Assembly (NCBI GenBank): GCA_013297865.1
Contig: JAAFIP010000001.1
Span: 248,001-312,000, forward strand
Reading direction: 5' to 3'
Source of the DNA: Polaromonas sp.
GTDB taxonomy: Bacteria; Pseudomonadota; Gammaproteobacteria; Burkholderiales; Burkholderiaceae_C
Length of the DNA stretch: 64,000 nucleotides
Every line of letters starts with the position of its first letter. Position 1 is the first letter of the stretch. A program made the translations under genes and the position numbers. A model generated the notes under the pieces. The model saw nothing but the letters and a program-made list of their open reading frames with translations, searched no databases and was not told the origin of the DNA. Below, piece by piece: positions 27,516 through 35,333 of this stretch.

Positions 27516-28766
27516 ATGCGACATCTCACTTTACCCCCTTGGTCCGCAGTATTTGCCCGAGGCAGTGCTGCGCTTGCCGCCCTCATGGCGGCCCTGGTCC
27601 TCACTGCCTGCGGCGGCGGTGGCGGCGGTGACAGTGGCGGCAGCCCTGCTGTCAGTGGAAGTTCACAGGCCGTAAGCCAGGGCGTGATCACGGGCTTTGG
27701 CTCGGTGATTGTCAATGGTGTGCGCCATGACGACTCTGCGGCCCAGGTCAGCGACGATGATGATGAAGACAACCCACTGCGCGGCAAGGACGACCTGAAG
27801 CTGGGCATGGTGGTCACCATCAGCGGCACCAGTGGCACCACCACGGGCACGGCCAGCGCCATCAGCTTTGGCAGCACGCTCAAAGGCCCGGTGCAGACCG
27901 TATCGCCCAGCACCACCGGCACCTCCAGCACCACACCGCAAAGCCTCACCATTCTGGGGCAAACGGTGCTGATCGATGCCAAGACCGTGTTTGACCCGCT
28001 CACCCTGCCCAATGGCTTTGCCTCCATCAGCGCAGGCAACATCCTGGAAGTGCACGGCCATCTGGACCCGGCGGCCAACAAGATCATGGCCACTCGCATC
28101 AGCCGTGAGAACAATGCCAACCAGTACAAGATCACTGGCAACGTCAGCAGCCTGAACACTGCTTCCAAGAGCTTCAAGATCGGCTCTGAAACCATCAACT
28201 ACGGCACCGTAGACCCCAACAAACTGCGCGTCACGCTGGCCAACAACCTGACGGTCAAAGTGCGCCTGTCCACCACGCCAGTGACCACCGGCACCTGGAG
28301 CGCCACCCGCATCAAGCCTGCAGCCAAAGCCATGGAAGACAAGGCCAAGGCCGAGATCGAAGGCGTGATCGATGCGTTCACCTCCAGTGCCAAGTTCAGC
28401 GTCAACGGCATTGCAGTAGATGCCAGCCAGGCCAGCTTCCCCAAAGGCACGGCCAGCATCGTGCTGGGCGCACGGGTAGAAGTGAAAGGCAGCATCGTGG
28501 CAGGCACCCTGGTTGCCACCCGGGTCAAGCCTGAAGGCGACGATGCCGATGAGAACGAGATTGAGCTGTACGGCAGCATCAGCAACGTCAACACCACGGC
28601 CAAGACCTTTGAGCTGCGCGGCCAGACCGTGAGCTTTGCTGGCACTGTGAGCTACCAGCGCGGCAGCGCCAGCAATCTGGTCAACGGCGCCAAGGTTGAA
28701 GTCAAAGGCGTCAACGCCACCACCGGCACCAGCATACAGGCTGTGAAAATCAAGTTCGAGGACTAA
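27516..28766 (+). CDS. DUF5666 lipoprotein, second paralogue
   Basis: A 416-aa lipoprotein (lipobox LVLTACGG, then a Gly run) with the same modules as its upstream neighbour: ITGFGSVIVNGVRHDDSAAQVSD, ILGQTVLIDAKTVFDP and YGSISNVNTTAKTFELRGQTV. The two genes are clear tandem paralogues. ATG 27516 is preferred because AAAGGAAA precedes it; a TTG at 27498 is in frame. A strong terminator follows. Confidence 0.82.
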   Translation: MRHLTLPPWSAVFARGSAALAALMAALVLTACGGGGGGDSGGSPAVSGSSQAVSQGVITGFGSVIVNGVRHDDSAAQVSDDDDEDNPLRGKDDLKLGMVVTISGTSGTTTGTASAISFGSTLKGPVQTVSPSTTGTSSTTPQSLTILGQTVLIDAKTVFDPLTLPNGFASISAGNILEVHGHLDPAANKIMATRISRENNANQYKITGNVSSLNTASKSFKIGSETINYGTVDPNKLRVTLANNLTVKVRLSTTPVTTGTWSATRIKPAAKAMEDKAKAEIEGVIDAFTSSAKFSVNGIAVDASQASFPKGTASIVLGARVEVKGSIVAGTLVATRVKPEGDDADENEIELYGSISNVNTTAKTFELRGQTVSFAGTVSYQRGSASNLVNGAKVEVKGVNATTGTSIQAVKIKFED

Positions 28767-28792
28767 GCCCTGGCACGGTGTGCCAGAGAGCA

Positions 28793-28822
28793 AAAACGGG
28801 AGCCTTGTGCTCCCGTTTTTTT
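28793..28822 (+). terminator. Rho-independent terminator of the DUF6502-DUF5666 operon
   Basis: Stem AAAACGGGAGC with GCTCCCGTTTT around loop CTTGT, followed by a T run. It lies 26 nt after the second DUF5666 stop and abuts the convergent tadA fusion gene. Confidence 0.92.
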
Positions 28823-30234
28823 TAGCCAAACAGCTCTACCGCACGCTGCGCAATAACCTGCCCGTGCTCTTGCACAAAATGCCCGGCCTGGGGCAGCAGC
28901 AAAGGCTCGGGGCAGTGGCGGATGATCTTGTGCAGGCCGCGCATGGGCTGCTCGCCCAGCACCGGGTCCTGCGTGCCAATAGCCATCAGGCTGGTGCCAC
29001 TCCACTGCGTCTGCCAGAAGGCCATGGCCTCGCGGCTGATCGCTGCGCCCTCGGAATCTTCAAACTCGGGCACCATAGCCGGGAAGGCCCGGGTGGCCGC
29101 GCGGTGGCCGCTGTCTGGGAACGGCGCCATATAGGCAGCGCATTCGGCCTCGGTCATGGACGGATCGCCGCGCGCAAACAGGCGGGCGATGTCGAAGTCT
29201 GGCTTGTCCTTGCACATGGCGCGCCAGGCCTTGAACCCGGGCGTCAGAGGCACCAGGCCCGTGGCCAGCGCGGTGTTCATCACCACCAGGCCGCGGTAGC
29301 GCTGCGGCGCAGCCATCGGCAGGGTCAGGCCCAGCAGGCCGCCCCAGTCCTGCACCACCAGCACGATATTGCGCAGGTCCAGATGCTCCACCAGCTCCAG
29401 CAGGCACTGGCGGTGCCAGTCAAAGCGGTGAAAGCTGTCTTTTTTGGGCTTGTCTGACTTGCCAAAACCAATCATGTCGGGCGCCACAACGCGAGCGCCC
29501 GAGGCGCTGAAGATGGGAATCATCTTGCGGTAGAGATAGCTCCAGGCGGGGTTGCCATGCAGACACAGATAGGTGGTGTCGCTGTGGGGCTGCGCAGCAG
29601 CTATGTCCAGATAGTGCATGCGCAGGCCCTGCAGGCTGGGCAGCTCGCTCACATACTGCGCAGGCCAGGGGTAGCCTGGCAAATCGGTAAATGCGCTGTC
29701 AGGCGTGCGCAGCGCGTCCTCGCGCACTGGCTGGTGCTGCTGGCGCTGCAGCTTGCGTTTGTGGCTGAAAAAATCCTGCAGCAGCGCCGCGCTGTCGCTG
29801 GCTGCCTGCGCGCACGCAGCACCCAGCTGGGCAGCGGTCTGCACCTGTGTGTGGTGGTTCAGCTGGCTGTGCGCAAACAGGTTGGTCACCGAGCCTGCCG
29901 CGCCGGTTTTAGGGTCGGCCACTGCGTAGACCACGCGCGCTATTCGCGCATGCAGCATGGCCCCCGCACACATCGCGCAGGGCTCCAGCGTGACATACAG
30001 CTCGCAGCCGTCCAGCCGGTAGTTGCCCAGCTGCGCCGCAGCAGCGCGCAAGGCGGCAATTTCCGCGTGGGCGGTAGGGTCATGCTGGCCAATCGGCGCA
30101 TTGCGCCCGCTGGCGATGACCTGGCCGTCCTTGACCACCACGGCGCCCACTGGCACTTCGCCTGCAGCGGCGGCGGCGCGGGCCTGTTCCAGGGCCTGTT
30201 GCAAAAAATAAGCGTTGTCACCAGTGTGCGGCAT
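28822..30234 (-). CDS. tadA: TadA tRNA adenosine deaminase fused to a haloalkane-dehalogenase-like hydrolase
   Basis: A 470-aa two-domain protein. Residues 1-165 are TadA, which makes inosine at tRNA position 34: zinc ligands and general base in HAEIAALR (His56, Glu58) and PCAMCAGAM (Cys86, Cys89). After a Gln/Arg-rich linker, residues about 185-470 form an alpha/beta hydrolase of haloalkane dehalogenase type: CLHGNPAWSYLYRKMIPIF, nucleophile Asp in VVQDWGGLLG, and cap segment FPDSGHRAATRAFPAMVPEF resembling DhlA. The His near the end is in PQAGHFVQEHG. No stop or frameshift separates the domains. The hydrolase substrate is unknown. Confidence 0.9.
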   Translation of the reverse strand: MPHTGDNAYFLQQALEQARAAAAAGEVPVGAVVVKDGQVIASGRNAPIGQHDPTAHAEIAALRAAAAQLGNYRLDGCELYVTLEPCAMCAGAMLHARIARVVYAVADPKTGAAGSVTNLFAHSQLNHHTQVQTAAQLGAACAQAASDSAALLQDFFSHKRKLQRQQHQPVREDALRTPDSAFTDLPGYPWPAQYVSELPSLQGLRMHYLDIAAAQPHSDTTYLCLHGNPAWSYLYRKMIPIFSASGARVVAPDMIGFGKSDKPKKDSFHRFDWHRQCLLELVEHLDLRNIVLVVQDWGGLLGLTLPMAAPQRYRGLVVMNTALATGLVPLTPGFKAWRAMCKDKPDFDIARLFARGDPSMTEAECAAYMAPFPDSGHRAATRAFPAMVPEFEDSEGAAISREAMAFWQTQWSGTSLMAIGTQDPVLGEQPMRGLHKIIRHCPEPLLLPQAGHFVQEHGQVIAQRAVELFG

Positions 30235-30258
30235 AGCCAGTCAGTTTACAGTGATGGC

Positions 30259-33048
30259 ATGAAACACCTTGTCGCACGCCTGACTTTTTTCTTCTTCCTG
30301 TTCATCAGCCTGGCTGCCCACGCCCAGCTCACGCAGGTGCGCAGCATCGAGAACGTGACCGAATACACCTTGCCCAACGGCCTGCAGGTGCTGCTGGTGC
30401 CCGACCCTGCGAAGCCCGTGGCTACGGTCAACATCACCTACCGCGTGGGCTCGCGCCACGAAAGCGTCGGCGAGACCGGCTCGGCCCACCTGCTGGAGCA
30501 CATGCTGTTCAAGGCGAGCGGCAAAGTCACCAACGCCATGCTGGACATGCAGGGCCTGGGCATGCGCTGGAACGGCACCACCCACTTTGACCGTACCAAT
30601 TATTTCGCGCATTTTCTGAGCAATGACGACAAGGCCACCGAGCGCATGGACTACATGATCAGTTGGCTGGCCGGCATGATGACGCAGGCCAAGTTCACCC
30701 GCGCCGACTTGGACAGCGAGATGACCGTGGTGCGCAACGAGTTTGAGCGCGCTGAAAACGAGCCCGGCCGTGTGCTGGGCGATCGCATGCGCGCGGCAGC
30801 CTTCAGCTACCACGGCTACGGCCACAGCGTGCTGGGTGCAAAAAGCGATATCGAGAACATTCCGCTGGATGCGCTGTATGCTTTCTATCGCAAACACTAC
30901 CGCCCTGATAACGCCACTTTGATCATCGCAGGCCGATTTGACGAAGCCTTGGTCAAAGCCAAAATTAGCGCCGAGTTTGGCCCTATCCCCAAGCCCGCGG
31001 CGCCCCTGCCAGCCACCTACACAGTTGACCCCGTGCAGGACGGCGAACGCAGCGTGACGCTGCGCCGCGTGGGCGGCTTTGCCAGCGCAGCAGCGATGTA
31101 CCACATGCCTGCAGGCGGCACCAGCGCCGGCGTGGCCGCACGCATTCTGGCCGAGACGCTGCAGCAGCGCGGCGGGCCGCTGGAGCGCGCTCTGGTGGGG
31201 CAGAAGCTGGCGGTGACGCAGTGGGCCTTTTTCTCGGCCACGCGCGAGCCTGGCTGGATGACTGCGGGTATCGGCCTGCCAGAGAAAGCCGAAGGCGCAA
31301 GCGATGACCAATACCGCATCTCAGCGCTGTCATCCGCCGCCGCACTGGCCAAGGTGCTGGAGACCTACCAACCCACTGACGCAGAAGTCAACACCGCACG
31401 CAACACCCTGCTGGCCAATGCGCGCACCATTTTGCGCGACGCAGAAGCCACGGGCCAAATGCTCAGCGAGATGGTGTCCCAAGGCGACTGGCGCTTGCTG
31501 TTTGGCCTGCGCGATGCGCTGCAAAGCGTGAGCGCAGATGAGGTGCGCGCTGTGGCCCGTAGCTACCTGCTCGCCAGCAACCGCACCGCAGGCACCTACC
31601 TGCCCTTGCCTGCTGGTGATGCTGCGCTAGCGCGCGCCCCTGCACTGGGCATTCCTGCAGCCACCCAGCTGGTGCTGGCTACCGCCACGGTGGCCAAAAC
31701 GGCTGCCGCTCCTGCTGCGCAGCCTGGCGCAGTGATCAAGGCTGAGAGCTTTGACATCACCCCCGCGGCTCTGGCCCAGCGCACACAGCAGGGCCAGCTC
31801 ACCGTGGCTGGCGCGCCGGGCCTGAAGCTGGCCGTGCTGCCACGCGCAGCCAAGGACGACCGCGTTACGGCCACATTGCGCCTGCGCTGGGGCACGGCAG
31901 AGTCGGTCAAGGGCTCCAGCGCCATTGCGCCGATGATTGCCACGCTGCTGCTGGAAGGCACTAAAGAGTTGGACGCCGCGCAGATCAAGGAGCGCATGCA
32001 GGCGCTGGACGCGCGCATCAACTTTTCCAGCTTTGCAGGCTTTTTGAATGCCAATATGGAGTTTCCTGCGGCCAACACCGCTGCGGTGCTGGATTTGCTG
32101 CACCAACTGCTGACCCAGTCCAATTTGAGCGATGCGGCGTTTGAGCGCAACCAGCGCGCCATGGTGGCCAGCATGCAGGGCATCAAGGCCAACACCGCCA
32201 GCCTGGCTGGCAATGCGCTGGAGCGCATCTACCGCCCCAAGAACCTGTATGGCGAAGGCGACCCGCGTGAGGTTCGCAGCTTTGACGAGACAGAGGCCAT
32301 CGTGCGCCAGGCCAAGGGACAGGACCTGCGCGACTACTGGAAGCGCTTTGGCTCGGCCCAGGTGGGCGAGCTGGTGCTGATGGGGCCGATTGCGCTGGCC
32401 CCCGTGCAGGCGCAGATGCAGGCCCTGTGGGGCAACTGGGCCACCAGCGAAAAACATGTGCCGTGGCAGACTGACTATGCCGCGCCGCAAGGCGAAAAAG
32501 CCCTCACGCTGCCGGTGGCCGACAAGGCCAACGCCAACTACAGCGGGCGCATCGCGATCACCATGAATGAGTCTGACGCGGATTTTCCGGCCCTGTTTAC
32601 GGCCGTCCAGATTTTCAGCCAGCAGGGCCTGCGCCAGCGCGTGCGCGTGAAAGAGGGCCTGAGCTATGGCGTAGATGCCAGCCTGAGCGTCCCGGCGCAA
32701 GGCCAGACGGCTGCCATCAACCTGAGCGCCAGCTTTGCACCAGCCAATCTGGCCAAGCTGCGCACCACCATCCGCGAGGTGGTCAGCGAGGCGCGCACCA
32801 ACGGCTACAGCGCGCTGGAGGTGGGCTTTGCCAAGTCCGCCATCATCAGCCGCCGCGCAGAGCTGCGCAACCAGGCCGCCAATGTGGTGGGCGGCATTGC
32901 CTACAACCTGCGTTACAACCACCCGCTGGACAACGGCGCAAAGTTTGACAAAGCCTACGAAGCGCTGGACACCGCCACCGTCAACGCAGCGCTGAAAAAA
33001 TACCTCGACCCCGAGCGTTTGTGGGATGTGGCGGTAGGGAGTTTTTAA
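30259..33048 (+). CDS. M16 family zinc metallopeptidase, two-domain, exported
   Basis: A 929-aa pitrilysin/insulinase-family protease with a signal peptide (MKHLVARLTFFFFLFISLAAHA). The inverted zinc motif HLLEH is at residues 77-81 and the distal Glu falls in EMTVVRNEFERAE. The C-terminal half is the usual inactive M16 domain, ending GSF. Start 30259 is chosen because it gives the signal peptide; the frame extends upstream to 29557 only by chance through the antisense of tadA. It is divergent from tadA with a 24-nt gap. Substrate unknown. Confidence 0.93.
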   Translation: MKHLVARLTFFFFLFISLAAHAQLTQVRSIENVTEYTLPNGLQVLLVPDPAKPVATVNITYRVGSRHESVGETGSAHLLEHMLFKASGKVTNAMLDMQGLGMRWNGTTHFDRTNYFAHFLSNDDKATERMDYMISWLAGMMTQAKFTRADLDSEMTVVRNEFERAENEPGRVLGDRMRAAAFSYHGYGHSVLGAKSDIENIPLDALYAFYRKHYRPDNATLIIAGRFDEALVKAKISAEFGPIPKPAAPLPATYTVDPVQDGERSVTLRRVGGFASAAAMYHMPAGGTSAGVAARILAETLQQRGGPLERALVGQKLAVTQWAFFSATREPGWMTAGIGLPEKAEGASDDQYRISALSSAAALAKVLETYQPTDAEVNTARNTLLANARTILRDAEATGQMLSEMVSQGDWRLLFGLRDALQSVSADEVRAVARSYLLASNRTAGTYLPLPAGDAALARAPALGIPAATQLVLATATVAKTAAAPAAQPGAVIKAESFDITPAALAQRTQQGQLTVAGAPGLKLAVLPRAAKDDRVTATLRLRWGTAESVKGSSAIAPMIATLLLEGTKELDAAQIKERMQALDARINFSSFAGFLNANMEFPAANTAAVLDLLHQLLTQSNLSDAAFERNQRAMVASMQGIKANTASLAGNALERIYRPKNLYGEGDPREVRSFDETEAIVRQAKGQDLRDYWKRFGSAQVGELVLMGPIALAPVQAQMQALWGNWATSEKHVPWQTDYAAPQGEKALTLPVADKANANYSGRIAITMNESDADFPALFTAVQIFSQQGLRQRVRVKEGLSYGVDASLSVPAQGQTAAINLSASFAPANLAKLRTTIREVVSEARTNGYSALEVGFAKSAIISRRAELRNQAANVVGGIAYNLRYNHPLDNGAKFDKAYEALDTATVNAALKKYLDPERLWDVAVGSF

Positions 33049-33076
33049 CTAGGGCCTGTTTGCGCTAGCTTGCCCA

Positions 33077-33526
33077 TCAGGGCGCGACAGCCGCCTGCGC
33101 AATACCGCCCAGGGCCTTGCTCAGGTTGTCCACCGCAGGGCAGCTGGCTGCGCCGTGGCGCTTGGCCAGGAAGGCGGGGTCGTTGTAGCTGAGCATGACT
33201 TTGCCGTCCTCACCCTGCCATACCAGCGCTTTAAGCGGCAGGTCGATACCAGCAGTCTGGGCGCACTCCATCAGCGGTGTGCCGCCCTGGGGGTTGCCAA
33301 AAATCAACAGCTCGGTAGGACGCAGGTTTTTGCTGATGCGGGCTGCGCCCGCGGCGTGGTCTATGCGCGCAAAGACATTGAGACCGCGCTCCTTGACGAT
33401 GGTTTCGAGCCGCGTCATGGTTTGCGCAGCGCTGTGCGGGCTGGCCACCGTGATCAGGCCGTCGGCCTGGGCAAGGGCTGCGGACGTGGCCAGCAGGGCG
33501 ATAAGGGCGCAGGCGATATGTTTCAT
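33077..33526 (-). CDS. DUF302 family exported protein
   Basis: A 149-aa protein with a signal peptide (MKHIACALIALLATSAALA) and a DUF302 body: FARIDHAAGAARISKNLRPTELLIFGNPQGGTPLMECAQTAGIDLPLKALVW. Start 33526 follows a good AGGAG; ATG 33562 lacks one. The family is of unknown function, sometimes linked to redox or heavy-metal stress. It is convergent with the M16 protease gene. Confidence 0.9.
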   Translation of the reverse strand: MKHIACALIALLATSAALAQADGLITVASPHSAAQTMTRLETIVKERGLNVFARIDHAAGAARISKNLRPTELLIFGNPQGGTPLMECAQTAGIDLPLKALVWQGEDGKVMLSYNDPAFLAKRHGAASCPAVDNLSKALGGIAQAAVAP

Positions 33527-33635
33527 GGTGTAGCTCCTGAAAGATTGTTGATACATGACCATCTTGGTCGCTGTACTAGAGGGTTTTATTACACGCGCTG
33601 TTCAAAGCGCTTGGAACACGCTTTGTGTATCCCAT

Positions 33636-33731
33636 TGCAACCAGGCTGCTGCGGTAAGCAGGCGTTGCCCTTTTATGCAGCCATAGCGACCAGGCGCTGC
33701 CGTCTTATGCCGCCGCAGCGACAAGACGCTG
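33636..33731. repeat. Tandem 32-bp repeats at the 3' end of yejF
   Basis: Copy 1 (33700-33731) encodes the last residues and stop of yejF (QRLVAAAA). Copy 2 (33668-33699) repeats it just past the stop, at about 78% identity by eye, and would encode QRLVAMAA plus stop. A third, degenerate unit (33636-33667) may follow. Confidence 0.6.
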
Positions 33732-35333
33732 CGTGTAGGGGTGCTGTGGCGCGTCTAGCACCGCATGCACACTGCCCTGCTCTACGATGTCGCCGTCTTT
33801 CATCACCATCACCTCATGGGCCATGGCGCGGATCACGTCCACGTCGTGGGTGATCAGCAGGTAGCTCAGGCCGCGCTCTTTCTGCAGGCGCTGCAGCAGG
33901 GACAACACCTGTTTCTGGATCGTCACGTCCAGCGCGCTGGTGGGCTCATCCAGCACCAAGGTCTGCGGCTGCACGATCAAGGCGCGGGCAATCGCAATAC
34001 GCTGGCGCTGCCCGCCAGAGAACTCATGCGGATAGCGCTGCAAAATGCCCGGAAACTGCGCCTGCGTCAGACCCACTTCCTGCAGCGTCTGCAGCACGCG
34101 CTCCTGGCGCTGCGCCTCGGTCAGCTCGGTGGCGTGTATGCGCAGCCCTTCGCCCACAATTTCTTCCACCGTCATGCGCGGCGACAGCGAGGAAAACGGG
34201 TCCTGAAACACCACCTGGATCGTGCGACGCAAGCCAGAAGCGTAGTCTACAGATGCTATATCTTTCATAGCTGCTCCCGCGGCATTCTGTGGGTCTGCAG
34301 CACTAAAACCCTTATAAAACACGTCACCGCGCGCTTTGGTGAGCCCCAGCATGGCCAGGGCCAGTGTGGACTTGCCTGAGCCTGATTCGCCAATCACGCC
34401 CAGCGTCTGCCCGGCAGCCACGTCAAACGCCGCTTGCTTGACGGCGACAAACTCGCCTTTGCTGAACCAGCCTTTGAAACCGGGCTTGGAAATTGCATAG
34501 CCCACGCGCAGTTGCTTGGCGGCCAGCACCATAGCGCCAGGCTGGGCCGCATCAGGCTGCGCTACGTCACGCACCGGCTTGCTGGCCAGCAGCTTTTGGG
34601 TGTAGGCATGCTGCGGGTTGGCAAACACCTGCGCCACAGCGCCCTGCTCCACGATATGGCCGTTTTCCATCACAGCAATGCGATCGGCAAATTTGCGCAC
34701 CATGTTCAGGTCGTGCGTGATCAGCAGCACTGCCATGTTGTGGCTCTTTTGCAAAGCGCCCAGCAGGTCCAGTATCTGCTGGCGCAGTGTGACGTCCAGC
34801 GCGGTGGTGGGCTCGTCGGCCAGCAGCAGGCGCGGCTTGCAGGCCAGCGCCATGGCAATCATGGCCCGCTGGCGCTGCCCGCCACTGAGCTGATGCGGGT
34901 AGTTCAAGGCCCGGCGCTCTGGCTCTGGTATGCCGGTCTCCACCAGCAGCTCGATCACGCGCGACCAGGCCGCTTTTTTGCTGAGCGCCTGCTTGGTCTC
35001 CAACACCTCGGCAATCTGGTCGCCAATGGTGTACAGCGGGTTGAGTGCTGTCATTGGCTCCTGAAAAATCATCGCAATATCGTCACCGCGCAGGCCGCGC
35101 AGATCGTTCTCTGGCATCTGCAAGGTGTCTTTGCCGTCGAACAGCACCTGCCCACCCAATTGTGCGTTCTGCACCAAACGCAAAATCGCCAATGCAGTCA
35201 CTGATTTGCCAGAGCCCGACTCGCCCACCAGCGCCAGCTTTTCGCCTGCGTTCAGCGTGAAGTTGATGCCGTGCACCACCTCTTTGCCTGCGAAGGATAC
35301 GCTCAGGTTTTGGACATCGAGCAAGGCGGTCAT
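33705..35333 (-). CDS. yejF: Microcin C/oligopeptide ABC importer, fused dual ATPase YejF
   Basis: A 542-aa cytoplasmic protein with two complete nucleotide-binding domains. The first has GESGSGKSVTALA, LSGGQRQRAMIAMAL and LLLADEPTTALDV. The second has GESGSGKSTLALA, FSGGQRQRIAIARAL and LVLDEPTSALDV. The DppD/DppF fusion is the YejF architecture. Its start overlaps the yejE stop by 4 nt. Between Walker A and the Q-loop of the second domain, an interspersed repeat (34252-34318) encodes PQNAAGAAMKDIAS in frame. The C-terminal codons are tandemly duplicated downstream. Confidence 0.94.
   Translation of the reverse strand: MTALLDVQNLSVSFAGKEVVHGINFTLNAGEKLALVGESGSGKSVTALAILRLVQNAQLGGQVLFDGKDTLQMPENDLRGLRGDDIAMIFQEPMTALNPLYTIGDQIAEVLETKQALSKKAAWSRVIELLVETGIPEPERRALNYPHQLSGGQRQRAMIAMALACKPRLLLADEPTTALDVTLRQQILDLLGALQKSHNMAVLLITHDLNMVRKFADRIAVMENGHIVEQGAVAQVFANPQHAYTQKLLASKPVRDVAQPDAAQPGAMVLAAKQLRVGYAISKPGFKGWFSKGEFVAVKQAAFDVAAGQTLGVIGESGSGKSTLALAMLGLTKARGDVFYKGFSAADPQNAAGAAMKDIASVDYASGLRRTIQVVFQDPFSSLSPRMTVEEIVGEGLRIHATELTEAQRQERVLQTLQEVGLTQAQFPGILQRYPHEFSGGQRQRIAIARALIVQPQTLVLDEPTSALDVTIQKQVLSLLQRLQKERGLSYLLITHDVDVIRAMAHEVMVMKDGDIVEQGSVHAVLDAPQHPYTQRLVAAAA
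34252..34318 (-). repeat. Interspersed core repeat R8, inside yejF in frame
   Basis: Core variant ATAGCTGCTCCCGCGGCATT at 34267-34286, with flanks GATGCTATATCTTTC and CTGTGGGTCTGCAGCAC. It is read as NAAGAAMKDIA by yejF. Confidence 0.88.

Noticed and set aside
29557-30258. Upstream extension of the M16 protease frame
   Set aside because: It runs through the antisense of tadA and would place the clear signal peptide in the middle of the protein.
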